NCBI GenBank assembly: GCA_019059635.1
Contig: JAGVRJ010000011.1
Coordinates: 682,001 to 746,000, forward strand
Source: Proales similis
Taxonomy: Eukaryota > Rotifera > Eurotatoria > Ploima > Proalidae
Length of the DNA stretch: 64,000 nt
Direction: 5' to 3'
Each line of letters begins with the position of its first letter. Within the stretch, counting starts at the first letter, position 1. This document shows, one piece after another, positions 34,156-47,188 of the stretch. The translations under genes and the position numbers were made by a program. A model generated the notes under the pieces. The model was not told the origin of the DNA. It saw nothing but the letters and a program-made list of their open reading frames with translations, and did no database searches.

Positions 34156-35190
34156 ATGGGAACTGATTCGCAATCGTGGTAAAGTCTCTTGCAAGCGATT
34201 TTTTCTATTTGCTCTATATTGCTGTTTGATAGGCTAAAAGAGCATGAAGAGGCCAAAAAACTTTGCCAAACCATTTCGGTTACTCTAGCAGAACGCAAGA
34301 AGTATCCAAAGTTCAGTTCAAACTACACAAAGGCATGCTAGCGATCGGAATACCTCTTGATTGATCGGTCTAATTTTGTTTTCAGCTAAGCACTCAAACC
34401 CGCAACTTGATAGGAAAGCTGTCGACCAGGATTGTTTCGTTAGATCGCAGTCTGGAGATGCCAGGCCAAGCACTGTAAGTAATCACTGCATGGGATTGAG
34501 GTTGAACCTAACTAGTTCTTATGACAAAGAACGCGAATGGAACATGAGACGCGTGTCGGCTATTTAAATGAACTTAGAGTGAATTTAAAATCGTTTGAGC
34601 AAGCTCTTGCTGGTGATAACACGCATGTAAAGTAAGAAAATAGTTTCCTCAAATATTTAAATGCTAACCGCTGCAATTGGTTCTATTTTAAGAGATGATT
34701 TGTTCAGTATAAATGAAACCGAACGTAGTCGAGAAGCCGGTGTTAGTGAAGAGGCAACTGGCTATACAACTGAGCAGTTGATGTTGCAGCGAGATCGAAT
34801 CGTGGTCGAGCAAGAGCGTGGTATCGACACTCTTTCTCATATTGTCAGCAACCAGAAACAAATCGCCAAATCAATTGGCAGAGAAGTTGACCGCCAGAAC
34901 GGTAAATAATGCACTGTTAAGCCAGTCTTTTATCGATTACTAATTTTTTCCCTTACACAGACCTTATCGACTCGATGGATGAAAAAATGGACCGAGTAAA
35001 CGAACGGCTCATCCGAGAGACAGGAAGTGTACGTTTAGTGGACCGAAAGTCAAGCACTTGTGGTAAGATTTGTTCTGATATTACAATATGTGGCGTTGAT
35101 GTGACAGCTTTTATTGTAAAAGGGCTCTGGATGCTTATAATCATACTCTTCGTTATTCTATTAGTGATAATTGCCATTCCAGTTCATTAA
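34156..35190 (+). CDS. STX8: Syntaxin-8, Qc-SNARE
   Basis: Qc-SNARE of late-endosome/lysosome fusion, tail-anchored. Exons: MGTDSQSW; LKEHEEAKKLCQTISVTLAERKKY; LSTQTRNLIGKLSTRIVSLDRSLEMPGQA; LTRMEHETRVGYLNELRVNLKSFEQALA (together the N-terminal helical region); a linker; then the SNARE motif RDRIVVEQERGIDTLSHIVSNQKQIAKSIGREVDRQN joined across an intron to DLIDSMDEKMDRVNERLIRE, with the central-layer Gln of DRQN, and the syntaxin-8 hallmark VDRKSSTCG. It ends in one membrane helix (GLWMLIIILFVILLVIIAIP). One intron (34333-34385, 53 nt) must use a GC donor: AAG|GCATGC ... TTTTCAG|CTA. AATAAA at 35202. Confidence 0.92.
34333..34385 (+). other. GC-AG intron in STX8
   Basis: The only splice that links the second and third STX8 exons in frame. 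The donor is AAG|GC and the acceptor TTTTCAG. No GT donor in the preceding exon keeps the frame open. Confidence 0.7.
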
Positions 35191-35201
35191 GAGAATTTTC
35201 A

Positions 35202-35207
35202 AATAAA
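35202..35207 (+). terminator. poly(A) signal of STX8
   Basis: AATAAA 12 nt after the stop codon. Confidence 0.5.
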
Positions 35208-35485
35208 GCATTTTTCAATATTGCAGAAATTCTAGTTGCGAGAATCGTAGCTAACTAAGCTTAATCGAATATTTACAACTTTTTTTTTTCAATTCAATAA
35301 AATATTTTCAACTCTTCAGTTAAGAACAGTTAAGACGTTCCTACTCGATTTATGCATTGAAAAACCTAAATCTAATAAGCTGTTTTCTTAGCCTCATTGT
35401 CTAAGCATTCCTAAAACTGTATGGTAATAAACATTTTGAAAATTCTAGTCTTGATTTTTTAAATCAATTAAAAATTCCAGGTGTG

Positions 35486-38327
<2,842 letters not shown>

Positions 38328-38631
38328 TAAGTTATAACTCCGAAAGTATGGTGAATAAAACTTAACACGTGAAGCCAAGTTTGATGAAAAATATTGAATT
38401 ATGTCTGAAATAGAGAAGAGTTTTGAATGATTCTTCGACCAAATAGTCTTGAACCGTCTTCTGAGCCAATTTCGAACTATTCGAACAATATCCAATCTTG
38501 TGCTTATATAATGCCCAGTTTCAACAATGTTTCCATCATATTCATGACTAGACTTTTGCGTGTGAAAATTTCATACCAAAAATGTTGTGAAATTTTCTTT
38601 TATTTTCAACTTTTACGATGATTTAAAGTTA

Positions 38632-38637
38632 TTTATT
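38632..38637 (-). terminator. poly(A) signal of UBR5
   Basis: TTTATT on plus (AATAAA on minus), about 85 nt after the UBR5 stop and just upstream of AFG2A on the same strand. Confidence 0.45.
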
Positions 38638-38722
38638 GATTATAACGATAAAGATAAAATCAACATCACAATTAACGAAAACCATGTGAAGGACTTGAAA
38701 CTAATTTTCCTCATTCCATTGA

Positions 38723-41700
38723 TTAGACAAATCCAAAAGTCTTGGTTTTGATAGCTTGCATAAGTTTTGCTTTCATAATACTTTTCGAAGAATAGAGAGG
38801 TATATAAAGGCGATTTATGCAAGTATTTGCAGTTGGAAGATGCTGATCTGACGGTGGACGCAAAGTTATCGTTGGAAGAGGTTGAAATCCTTCTTCAGAT
38901 GCAGGTAAATAAGGCGAACCCGTCCAGAAAAAGAGCATTTCTTGTCTCTCAGTAGGACACATTCGTTCCAAAGTGGACCAAAACCACTTTTCAAACTGAG
39001 GTCGCCGGCTTGACTCTTTCGACTCGTCGCTTATAGTTGTATAACTTGCTAGAATACCAACATTTATATCTGTTATTCCATTTAATAACAAACGAAAATC
39101 TTCAGCATTTATATCATCAAGGGCATTGGCAGGGAGGACATCGAAAACCCCGGCACGTAGCTGGTCCAAACTTGGCTCGACATATTTGACCATTCTGAAC
39201 AAAGCGTATCGCTTGATAAATTCGTACAAATTTGAACTGTTCACTTCAATCAGAGAACCATTAGCGGCCAAATCATGGTTTGTGCCATCTTCGACAATAT
39301 CAATGTTAAATGTCAGCTCAAGCGGCCGCAAAATTTCCGAGTCTGCTTTTGCCATTGCTTCTAGCAAACGATTTCTAATATCAATCTTGTTTGCTTTTTG
39401 AATTCCATCAATCAAGCACTGCTCAACATCACCTACAATTTTTCGAAGGGATTCATACATTTGTGGATCAAAAAACGCAAGGTCATGCCATTTAATTGGT
39501 CTTTTAAGTATGTACTTGATTACATGACGGCTGAGATTTATAGGACATAGTTCATTTTGCATTAGACACACGCCGATAATTCGACCTATATTTCTATACG
39601 CGTTCAAGCGTGTACTTGTGTTTTTGGCAGCGCGAGGCGCATAGAAGCCGGAGATTTGAGGGTTTGGTTGCCAGAAAAGTGGTGCGTTGTCTTCACATGT
39701 AATCAACTGAATGCTCAGGGTCGACGTATAGTTTGGCGTGACTGATTCATCAGTCACAAGTGGAGGAGAGGAAGTTTGCATGACGGAAGTTGGTGATTTT
39801 CTCCCTTCGAGTGACGTCGAGTTCGGTGATGAGGACACTAATGGAGGGAGACTGTTCGATTGATTTTCTTCTTGCCGTCTTTCAGAGCTTTGAGATGATC
39901 GGGGGCCTCTTCGATTAATAACACTTGTATCTGATATTTTAAAACTTGAATCAGTTAAAACGGCTTCGGCGAAAGCAGTGAAGAAACTCCGTGCAACCCC
40001 TGATCCTTCACCTTGTTCATCTTTGAAGGTGACTTTAATTCGGCTTAAACATAAAGGTGGAAGCATGTAAGCACTTGATTGAGCGCCTACTCCGACAGAA
40101 GAAGCTCGTTTATGACTTTGAACGTTGAACATATTATTAAGAGCACGAAAAGTAGTTTGCAATAGGGCTTCTCTTTCGCGCTCCACTTCTATAAGCAATT
40201 CCTTGCTTGCGATGTTACGCAGTCTCTCCATTTCTCTTCTAAACTTTGATTCTTTTAGTTGAAAGCCAGCTAAATGTCTGATGACAGATCCGGCGTCTAG
40301 GCCTACATCATCGCAAAATACACGACCAAACAAATCCGATGTAAGTTGCCAACGTTCCAACAAACTATCTGGATAAGTTTCAGCTCGTCTAGCTGATGTC
40401 GTTGAAGCCTTTTGGTCTTTCACTTTTAAAATAGTTGTCTCAAAGCGATGTAAGAATGATTTCTTATCAACAGTTGAGGGAGGTTTGTCTACTTGTAAGC
40501 GAGACAAACGAATTGAATGCTCACGTAGAGATGAGTGAATTAAACCTGTATGTTTTAGTGCTTGGAACTGATAACTGTGATCACGTTGCGGACGGAACAT
40601 TTCTTGAATGTGAGCATGAGGATTGAGCAAGTGAGGCTTGATAGCTAAAGGCATTGATTCCTCTACATTGAACAAAAATGGATCCGGAGGACGAGAGCCC
40701 AGACGAACTGTTGATTGTGAACGCCTAAAAAATCTATTTGATCGGGTGCATGGTCTTCGAAAGTTTAATCCAAACTGGGAGGGCGACTCGGTTGCATCTT
40801 CAACCGTGGGGTCACAGTGCTCAACAACCTCACAATCACTTTCATCGTCTTTTTCTTCTTCACTACTATACATTTGAGTTTCTCGCAATAGAAACATGAA
40901 GCCATCAAATGTATACGCAACATGCTTTAGACTGGCGATATCAATATTGGGTAAGTAATCAGCATGCTCATTAGCGCTTGCTCGCATCAAATCAAGAGTA
41001 TAACAAAGAAACTCTCGTCTATTTGAGATGACATTAGATAAGCTGTTTGGGTTGTTTATACCGTCGTAACCAATTGTCGAGGCAGTTTGCAACATTGCGC
41101 TGCCAAGAGCAAGAGATCCACTTCTAGCCTGATTTGGTTGCATATTTGATATGAAGTTATCATGTTGTTGCTGCATAATGTTTATTCGTCGTCTTGCATC
41201 TATCCCCGATCCAAATCTGCTAGATTGCTGTGGTCCAACTCCAAGGGCGAAATTGCACGTCGAAGGAGTAACATTAGGCCCAATATAGTTGCTAAGTAAA
41301 GCGCGTTCTTCTAAATGACGCAAATAATGGGCGCCCAAGTCAGTATTTTGCGCACTACTAAGGCATGAACCTAAACGTAGCTGAGATTCAGTAGAATCCA
41401 TAATACTCAATAGCCATTGGAACGTCGGCTCAAGCCGTTTATATACCAATTTTTGAAGCCTATGGCGTCTGTTATCACTGACATCTTGGTCAAGAACGGA
41501 ACGCATTATTCGCAATAATATGGCAAAGACACGAGATAATGAGTTATTAGTGATCATTTGAGTATAACCCTGATCCTGGGTAGGACTGTTTGTCGGCTGG
41601 TTCGAACATGCATTTCCACTTGTACCAGGATTTTGATTTAGGTTAGTTGAAATAGCAGAACTGGTAGCCGGTTGGCTTGTATGGCTGACCTGGGACATGT

Positions 41701-44700
41701 GTTCATTTTGATTAGTAGAAGAGTGAATTGAAGAATTCGGATTAAGATTAATCAGGTTGTGGGCATAATAATAATCTGCCAGGGATACATGTGAACTACT
41801 CGGATTCGATGAATAACTAACAGCGGCTGCAGCAGCTGATTGCGCAAGGAATTGGAGGCGATGTTGGGATGTATCTCGGTTCGTATATTGATTAATCAAA
41901 GAGCTTGTAGATGGCTGGGGCCCAGAAGATATAGATTGACTACTTTCATATCTAGAACGTCTGTAATTGTTTTGGACTCGTGACTTACGTTGACTCGTAC
42001 CAAATACTGTTGACTGGGCTTGAGAATGACTAGACGCATCCGGATCTGCTAAATGTTCATCATTTTCTTCACTTTTATCTTCTTCAAGCATTTCTTCGTC
42101 TTCGCCAACATCTTCACCTTCCTCACCACTAGATATAACCTCGTCTTCCAACTCTTCGTCTTCGATTTCGTCTTCCTCCCCTTCTTCGTCTTCTTCACTA
42201 AAGAAGACTCTCATTTCATCAGCTCCTCTCTTCCTGACACGTTTATGCTGTAGGTCTTCTCCTGACTGCCTTTGGTTTCTTGAGTGGCTTGTGTCACGAG
42301 CTAAGCTCGGATCAGTACTATTTGAGTCTGATTCTCCACTTGATTGCCATTTCAATCTATTTCGCTGAGCGGAATTATTTCGAGGCTTTTCACTATCATC
42401 ACTGCTTCCATCATCGCTGCTATTTTCTGAATCCAACGGTAGAGGCGGTGGAGGCATTTGGACGCTTCCCGAACCAGGAACTATTTCTTCGGACTGTCGG
42501 CTACGTGCTGAGTTTGCCAGATCACTGAGCAGCTGTCTGGCCGATATTGATGGTTGAATTATGTTGGTGTTAATCATGCTATTCATTTGTCGATGCACAT
42601 CAGGCTGGGTATTGAAAATCTCTTCTGCGAGTAAATTGTTACTAGAAGCAGAGAATACATCATTATTGACAGAAGTTGCTGACAGCTTCAAACTTGAGCT
42701 CCGACTCATCCCGAGTGTGACCGGTGTGATTACTGAATGAGCTGTTAAGCTGAGTTCTTCGAGCGCCAAATCGGCGAACTGACGAAAAACGAATTCGCAT
42801 TTTGTGATAGGAGGTATATTTACTAACGATGTCATACCGGAAGTTGTATTCAAAGTTGTCATGCTTTTGATTCTAGAAAACTTGGAATTTGAACGAATAA
42901 AAGAATGTGAGGAATCTTGCATATTTGACTGGCTCATAGATCGAGTAAATATCTGTGTTGGTTTTACGTCATCTTTAGGCTCGAGATTGAGATTTAAATG
43001 GAGTTGATTAGGGGATGTGTCCAAGCATAAGAGTACAAAAAGCCTAGCAACTGAACGGATCAGTCTCCTAACAAGCGGCTCTTCACTTTTTTCGCGTGCT
43101 TGTTTCTGAATACAATCTACTAGCTGGGTAAGAAGTTCATTCGGACACTTGCAGATAAGAATATAAACAAATTTGTCCAAGTCAACGCAACCACTTTGAA
43201 CATCCAGGAATAAACTTTGATCGAATGAAAGGGAATGATTGTGTTCAAGAGTCTTTTCGGGGTTTAAACGAGATTGATTAACCTGCAAAATTTGCTTGAA
43301 TAGTTGCCAATCATTAAATATTCTTTCAAGGGCACGGCGGCTAAATTTGGGCGGCTCAAGACTGCTAGGCACATCAGTTTCTCGACGGATATTACAGCGA
43401 CGTTTGTAGTTTTTCTGCTCCTGTGCTTGTCTAGCACACTGCTGAACGAGATACAATAACAGGTGCTCGCTTCGCACTGTGCAGGTACTTAACATGTTTG
43501 TTTCAGATAATAGCCGATCAAAAAGAATAAGCCTTTTTTCTTGATCACCCGCTATTAAAGTTTTACATTTGCATTTTTCCCAGCAATCACAGTAAGCGGT
43601 GGGTGAACTTGTTTTGATCTTGCAGTCATGGCCTTTGTGACAGGTTCGCGCGCACTCAGTACAGCAGCACAAATTTCCGACTAATGTGCAAGTCTTACAT
43701 TCAAATATGTCCTGTGTAATATGGTTATCGCCTGTCCAGGTAAAACTGCAAGTATCATTTGCGGCCAACACAAACAAAGGAGATTGGTCAGCTCTACTGC
43801 CAACGGGAAATATCATGTCGGTAAATGTTTGATCAGGCTTGATAGAAGCATCGTTTGAATCATTTTTCATTAAATGAAGCTCAGTTCTGATCGCTAATGC
43901 GGCATTCAGAATTAATAGAGCCGCATCATAAGCTCGCATTTCAAGAGCATACATGAAAGGTGTCGAACCATGAAAGTTTTTAGAGCTCAGTAGCTCGTGT
44001 AAGTGATTAACTTGAGACTTATTTTGAGCATCATTGCCTAATTTTCCTGTAATGGCTGGTGAGCTAAGTAATACTTGTAGGATTTTGAGTGCATTTTGTT
44101 TGCGTTCTTTCTCGGTCAATTTAACCGGCTTAAATATTATGTTTGATCCGTCAGGAGGTGGCGAAGAAGGAGGTGCAGGTGGCCAGAACTGCGGATCTGC
44201 GTTCCCTTCAGTTGAGGAACCAACTTCTAATCCGATCGATAAATTAACTTTGCGAAGGATTTGCTGTGCTCCAGACTCTTGGCTCCATGGTCTCTGGATT
44301 GATGGTTGACTAGAATCATTTTCGTTGTTACTAGCTCCTGAATTGCTTTTGCTAATTCCATAAGCAGCATAAATGTCCTCTAAAGAATTGGATTCTCGCT
44401 CGTTACTGGAAGGAGCTGAAGAGCAAACGGCAAGGTGAATGATATTTCGATTGCCATCACATCGTTCTTTAAGTATAGTTCTAATCATCGGATGGCTGCT
44501 GATATCATTTGAACCCAAAAGAGCTAAATCGGATTCAAGCTGACAAAGATGGCGGCTGATTTGGTCGTAGTCAGAGCGCAAGACATCGGAAAGCAAAGGT
44601 TCAACTTTCATTGTAAACAAACTAATAAGAGGAAGTCGTTTTGTTTTACCGATCGGAGGCGCAGCAATGCAACGAGAAAAGGCACCAACTGGATAGAGAT

Positions 44701-47188
44701 TCTTAAATTCTGGCTGCTTAAATACAACACTATTCGCCATTTCGTTCAATGGATAGAAAGTCGAATTTCCATCCAAATAAGTGATGATCGCGCCCACACT
44801 CGACTCGTCAATTGTATGCAAAGTTAAACGACCCATGTCTACCCCATGAGTAAGCGATAATCCGCGTTCTTTGACTATTTTTCCCAAATAAAGATCAAAG
44901 TACAGATAAGCTAGCCCTGACTCCTTACTAATAAGGGTGTGCACTCCTCCAGCTTGAGCAGACATGCAAACAACCTTACCAATGTTTGGGAGCTTTTTGG
45001 GAGACCTTTGCATAAAATCGGGTATTTTGGCACTTGAAGAATGTCGCACTAGCTGGAGTTGACTTTTCTGAAATATTCTTGTGCCTTCAAGCATATCGGG
45101 AGTGGACTGGTCGGAATTCATTTTCACTAGACAATAATCTGCATCAATTTTTATGACTTTTCCAAGAATATTGGCTAGTTTAAACTCATCAATGAATAAC
45201 ACGTCGTTGAGCATCCAGTTTTCTTCAATCATATCATCTTCACTATCTTCATCCATGCGTGTAGCTTCGGAGCCAGATGAATCGCTCGTTGAAGGATATT
45301 GGCTACGTTTCCTTTTGAGAGAACCGCTTGGGGTTGCAAAGTAGGCCTCGATTGTGTATTTTCGACCTTTAGAATCCCTTGGTCTTTGAACCCTGAATCT
45401 ATAAGGCTTGCTGGTGTCTCGTAAGGTGAAAACATGCTCATTAAGGTAGCCTACACGGGCGATGCCATGGCGTATACAGAGCGCCATTGAACCTGCCGAA
45501 AATACAGGAGCTACTTGCAGGGTTACAAGAGATCCCAATTGAATTTCAGAACTCCGGCAATTGTTTCTGATAGTTTTACTTTGGTACTTTTCTATCGCTT
45601 TGGCCCGTTGATCGTGACTCATTAAACCCCACCAAAACAATGAACCGGATGAATTGCGTAATATGCTGAATAAATTTCCTGTAGAAACTTCAACAATTGG
45701 TTCGTTTAATGGCCGCTGGTGTTCATCGTAGCCATAAGGTTGAGCCGGACTCTGGAATTTACTTGTTTGAGGCAAATCAATGCTATGGTCTAGCCAACCA
45801 GCTACTTTTTTGCTAGCAGTCCAACAGACTGCTCTCAGGGGACTTGTTGAAACTCCTTCGATCTGTTCGTTAAGTAGATTCAAAACAACAGTCTTGGGAT
45901 GATGAATTTGAAATTGATGTGAATCAATTGTGAGGATCTGATAGAAAGGTGCGTCGGCGTTCCATTTCCATTGATGAAGACTTCCATCCAAAGATAAAGC
46001 AATTAGTTCAGAATTAGTGGCTGCGATTTGTTTGAATAAAGGCGTTTCTCCTTTTCTTTCAATCCAGTACTGGAGATTTTCACCAAATACAAATGAACCT
46101 CTTTGATTTTTCTCACTCTCATTATTAGAAATGGCTATCGAAGGGGCTCTTGAAGCTGATCCAAACAAGTCATCTCGATAATTTTCATACCAGCGATGTT
46201 CCCTTACTCTATAAGCCGAGTTTTTTCGCACATCGCCGGTATCTGACCTTGCGAATCGCCTGTTGAGTCTGAGTGATTCTTCTTCGAATATTCCGTTATC
46301 AGATTCGAGAAGCTCATTTGAAGAGCCCTGACCACTACTAGCGGCCGAGCCACCTTGATGAGAATTAATATCCAATAAGGATATTAAGTCCTCGCCGTGC
46401 ATGTAAGGATCTTCGTCGTCTGTTGGCTCATCTCCTTCGTCATCACGTTGGAGTAAATTGTTAACCGCTAAATTTACGTCCAAATTAGTGCGTTGAAGCT
46501 CACGGATGATAACATTGCGTGATTTAGACTGAAGGACAGTTTGAACGTTTTCAATGAGAGTTTCAGGAACAGCAGAAGCTGGAACTAGAGTTGGTAGACG
46601 TGAACCCACAATTAAGCTTGAGACACGTCCTCGGAGCAACTGATGACTTCGTCTGGCACTTCGAGCAGCTGCTGTTTGGGCAGCTGCTGATGACGAAGAA
46701 CTTCCAATTAGCTCATTAGGCAGAGGCATGATAAATGCTTCGTTTGATCTGACCGAGGCCGACTGTCCGATTCGGCTGCTTGGGTTACCCGTTCGAGCAT
46801 GATATGCTGATGTTGCTAGTTTTGTGTGTTTGAATCGGTGAATACCGGTCGGGTTTGAAGTTCCCGCCTCATTAGGGTTCTGCTGTGTGCTGGACCCGCC
46901 AGATGAACCCTCGTTATACTTAAATTCATAACTTAGTCTACAAATCCGACCATTTTCAAGCAGAAAGGCTATGTGAGAAGGAGAAACAACTGCCTGTTGA
47001 ACCACTAGATTCTTGAATATATTTGGCTGAGAAAGACCAGAATAGTGAATCTGTTCGGATATTTCAATAAGACTGGCTTCAAAATGTTCACTTTCGCCGA
47101 TGAGTTGGCCTCCATTCGTCTCATTATCAATATTTACGAAGTGCTGTAATAGGTGGATGGTCTGCTTAAGTTGATTCCTATCGACCAT
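38723..47188 (-). CDS. UBR5: E3 ubiquitin ligase UBR5 (Hyd/EDD), HECT type
   Basis: Giant nuclear E3 of the N-degron and K48-chain pathways. One uninterrupted frame of 2821 codons. Domains: N-terminal strands (VVSPSHIAFLLENGRICRLSY), UBA about 206-250 (SRNVIIRELQRTNLDVNLAV), RCC1-like beta-propeller segments about 380-620 (SELIALSLDGSLHQWKWN), UBR box about 1146-1215 (CSFTWTGDNHI, CCCTECARTCHKGHDCK, YCDCWEKCKCKTLIAG), an acidic stretch about 1660-1715, and HECT from about 2390. Catalytic Cys2790 lies in LPTANTCINRLY, 31 residues from the end as in human UBR5; the end KTKTFGFV is conserved. The MLLE/PABC domain that sits inside the HECT N-lobe of human and fly proteins is replaced by a Ser-rich loop (about 2400-2497). 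It has no introns. Confidence 0.97.
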   Translation of the reverse strand: MVDRNQLKQTIHLLQHFVNIDNETNGGQLIGESEHFEASLIEISEQIHYSGLSQPNIFKNLVVQQAVVSPSHIAFLLENGRICRLSYEFKYNEGSSGGSSTQQNPNEAGTSNPTGIHRFKHTKLATSAYHARTGNPSSRIGQSASVRSNEAFIMPLPNELIGSSSSSAAAQTAAARSARRSHQLLRGRVSSLIVGSRLPTLVPASAVPETLIENVQTVLQSKSRNVIIRELQRTNLDVNLAVNNLLQRDDEGDEPTDDEDPYMHGEDLISLLDINSHQGGSAASSGQGSSNELLESDNGIFEEESLRLNRRFARSDTGDVRKNSAYRVREHRWYENYRDDLFGSASRAPSIAISNNESEKNQRGSFVFGENLQYWIERKGETPLFKQIAATNSELIALSLDGSLHQWKWNADAPFYQILTIDSHQFQIHHPKTVVLNLLNEQIEGVSTSPLRAVCWTASKKVAGWLDHSIDLPQTSKFQSPAQPYGYDEHQRPLNEPIVEVSTGNLFSILRNSSGSLFWWGLMSHDQRAKAIEKYQSKTIRNNCRSSEIQLGSLVTLQVAPVFSAGSMALCIRHGIARVGYLNEHVFTLRDTSKPYRFRVQRPRDSKGRKYTIEAYFATPSGSLKRKRSQYPSTSDSSGSEATRMDEDSEDDMIEENWMLNDVLFIDEFKLANILGKVIKIDADYCLVKMNSDQSTPDMLEGTRIFQKSQLQLVRHSSSAKIPDFMQRSPKKLPNIGKVVCMSAQAGGVHTLISKESGLAYLYFDLYLGKIVKERGLSLTHGVDMGRLTLHTIDESSVGAIITYLDGNSTFYPLNEMANSVVFKQPEFKNLYPVGAFSRCIAAPPIGKTKRLPLISLFTMKVEPLLSDVLRSDYDQISRHLCQLESDLALLGSNDISSHPMIRTILKERCDGNRNIIHLAVCSSAPSSNERESNSLEDIYAAYGISKSNSGASNNENDSSQPSIQRPWSQESGAQQILRKVNLSIGLEVGSSTEGNADPQFWPPAPPSSPPPDGSNIIFKPVKLTEKERKQNALKILQVLLSSPAITGKLGNDAQNKSQVNHLHELLSSKNFHGSTPFMYALEMRAYDAALLILNAALAIRTELHLMKNDSNDASIKPDQTFTDMIFPVGSRADQSPLFVLAANDTCSFTWTGDNHITQDIFECKTCTLVGNLCCCTECARTCHKGHDCKIKTSSPTAYCDCWEKCKCKTLIAGDQEKRLILFDRLLSETNMLSTCTVRSEHLLLYLVQQCARQAQEQKNYKRRCNIRRETDVPSSLEPPKFSRRALERIFNDWQLFKQILQVNQSRLNPEKTLEHNHSLSFDQSLFLDVQSGCVDLDKFVYILICKCPNELLTQLVDCIQKQAREKSEEPLVRRLIRSVARLFVLLCLDTSPNQLHLNLNLEPKDDVKPTQIFTRSMSQSNMQDSSHSFIRSNSKFSRIKSMTTLNTTSGMTSLVNIPPITKCEFVFRQFADLALEELSLTAHSVITPVTLGMSRSSSLKLSATSVNNDVFSASSNNLLAEEIFNTQPDVHRQMNSMINTNIIQPSISARQLLSDLANSARSRQSEEIVPGSGSVQMPPPPLPLDSENSSDDGSSDDSEKPRNNSAQRNRLKWQSSGESDSNSTDPSLARDTSHSRNQRQSGEDLQHKRVRKRGADEMRVFFSEEDEEGEEDEIEDEELEDEVISSGEEGEDVGEDEEMLEEDKSEENDEHLADPDASSHSQAQSTVFGTSQRKSRVQNNYRRSRYESSQSISSGPQPSTSSLINQYTNRDTSQHRLQFLAQSAAAAAVSYSSNPSSSHVSLADYYYAHNLINLNPNSSIHSSTNQNEHMSQVSHTSQPATSSAISTNLNQNPGTSGNACSNQPTNSPTQDQGYTQMITNNSLSRVFAILLRIMRSVLDQDVSDNRRHRLQKLVYKRLEPTFQWLLSIMDSTESQLRLGSCLSSAQNTDLGAHYLRHLEERALLSNYIGPNVTPSTCNFALGVGPQQSSRFGSGIDARRRINIMQQQHDNFISNMQPNQARSGSLALGSAMLQTASTIGYDGINNPNSLSNVISNRREFLCYTLDLMRASANEHADYLPNIDIASLKHVAYTFDGFMFLLRETQMYSSEEEKDDESDCEVVEHCDPTVEDATESPSQFGLNFRRPCTRSNRFFRRSQSTVRLGSRPPDPFLFNVEESMPLAIKPHLLNPHAHIQEMFRPQRDHSYQFQALKHTGLIHSSLREHSIRLSRLQVDKPPSTVDKKSFLHRFETTILKVKDQKASTTSARRAETYPDSLLERWQLTSDLFGRVFCDDVGLDAGSVIRHLAGFQLKESKFRREMERLRNIASKELLIEVEREREALLQTTFRALNNMFNVQSHKRASSVGVGAQSSAYMLPPLCLSRIKVTFKDEQGEGSGVARSFFTAFAEAVLTDSSFKISDTSVINRRGPRSSQSSERRQEENQSNSLPPLVSSSPNSTSLEGRKSPTSVMQTSSPPLVTDESVTPNYTSTLSIQLITCEDNAPLFWQPNPQISGFYAPRAAKNTSTRLNAYRNIGRIIGVCLMQNELCPINLSRHVIKYILKRPIKWHDLAFFDPQMYESLRKIVGDVEQCLIDGIQKANKIDIRNRLLEAMAKADSEILRPLELTFNIDIVEDGTNHDLAANGSLIEVNSSNLYEFIKRYALFRMVKYVEPSLDQLRAGVFDVLPANALDDINAEDFRLLLNGITDINVGILASYTTISDESKESSRRPQFEKWFWSTLERMCPTERQEMLFFWTGSPYLPASEEGFQPLPTITLRPPSDQHLPTANTCINRLYIPLYSSKSIMKAKLMQAIKTKTFGFV

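Noticed and set aside
42053-42253. Phe-rich plus-strand frame
   Set aside because: Antisense of the acidic Glu/Asp stretch of UBR5 (GAA/GAT read as TTC/ATC).
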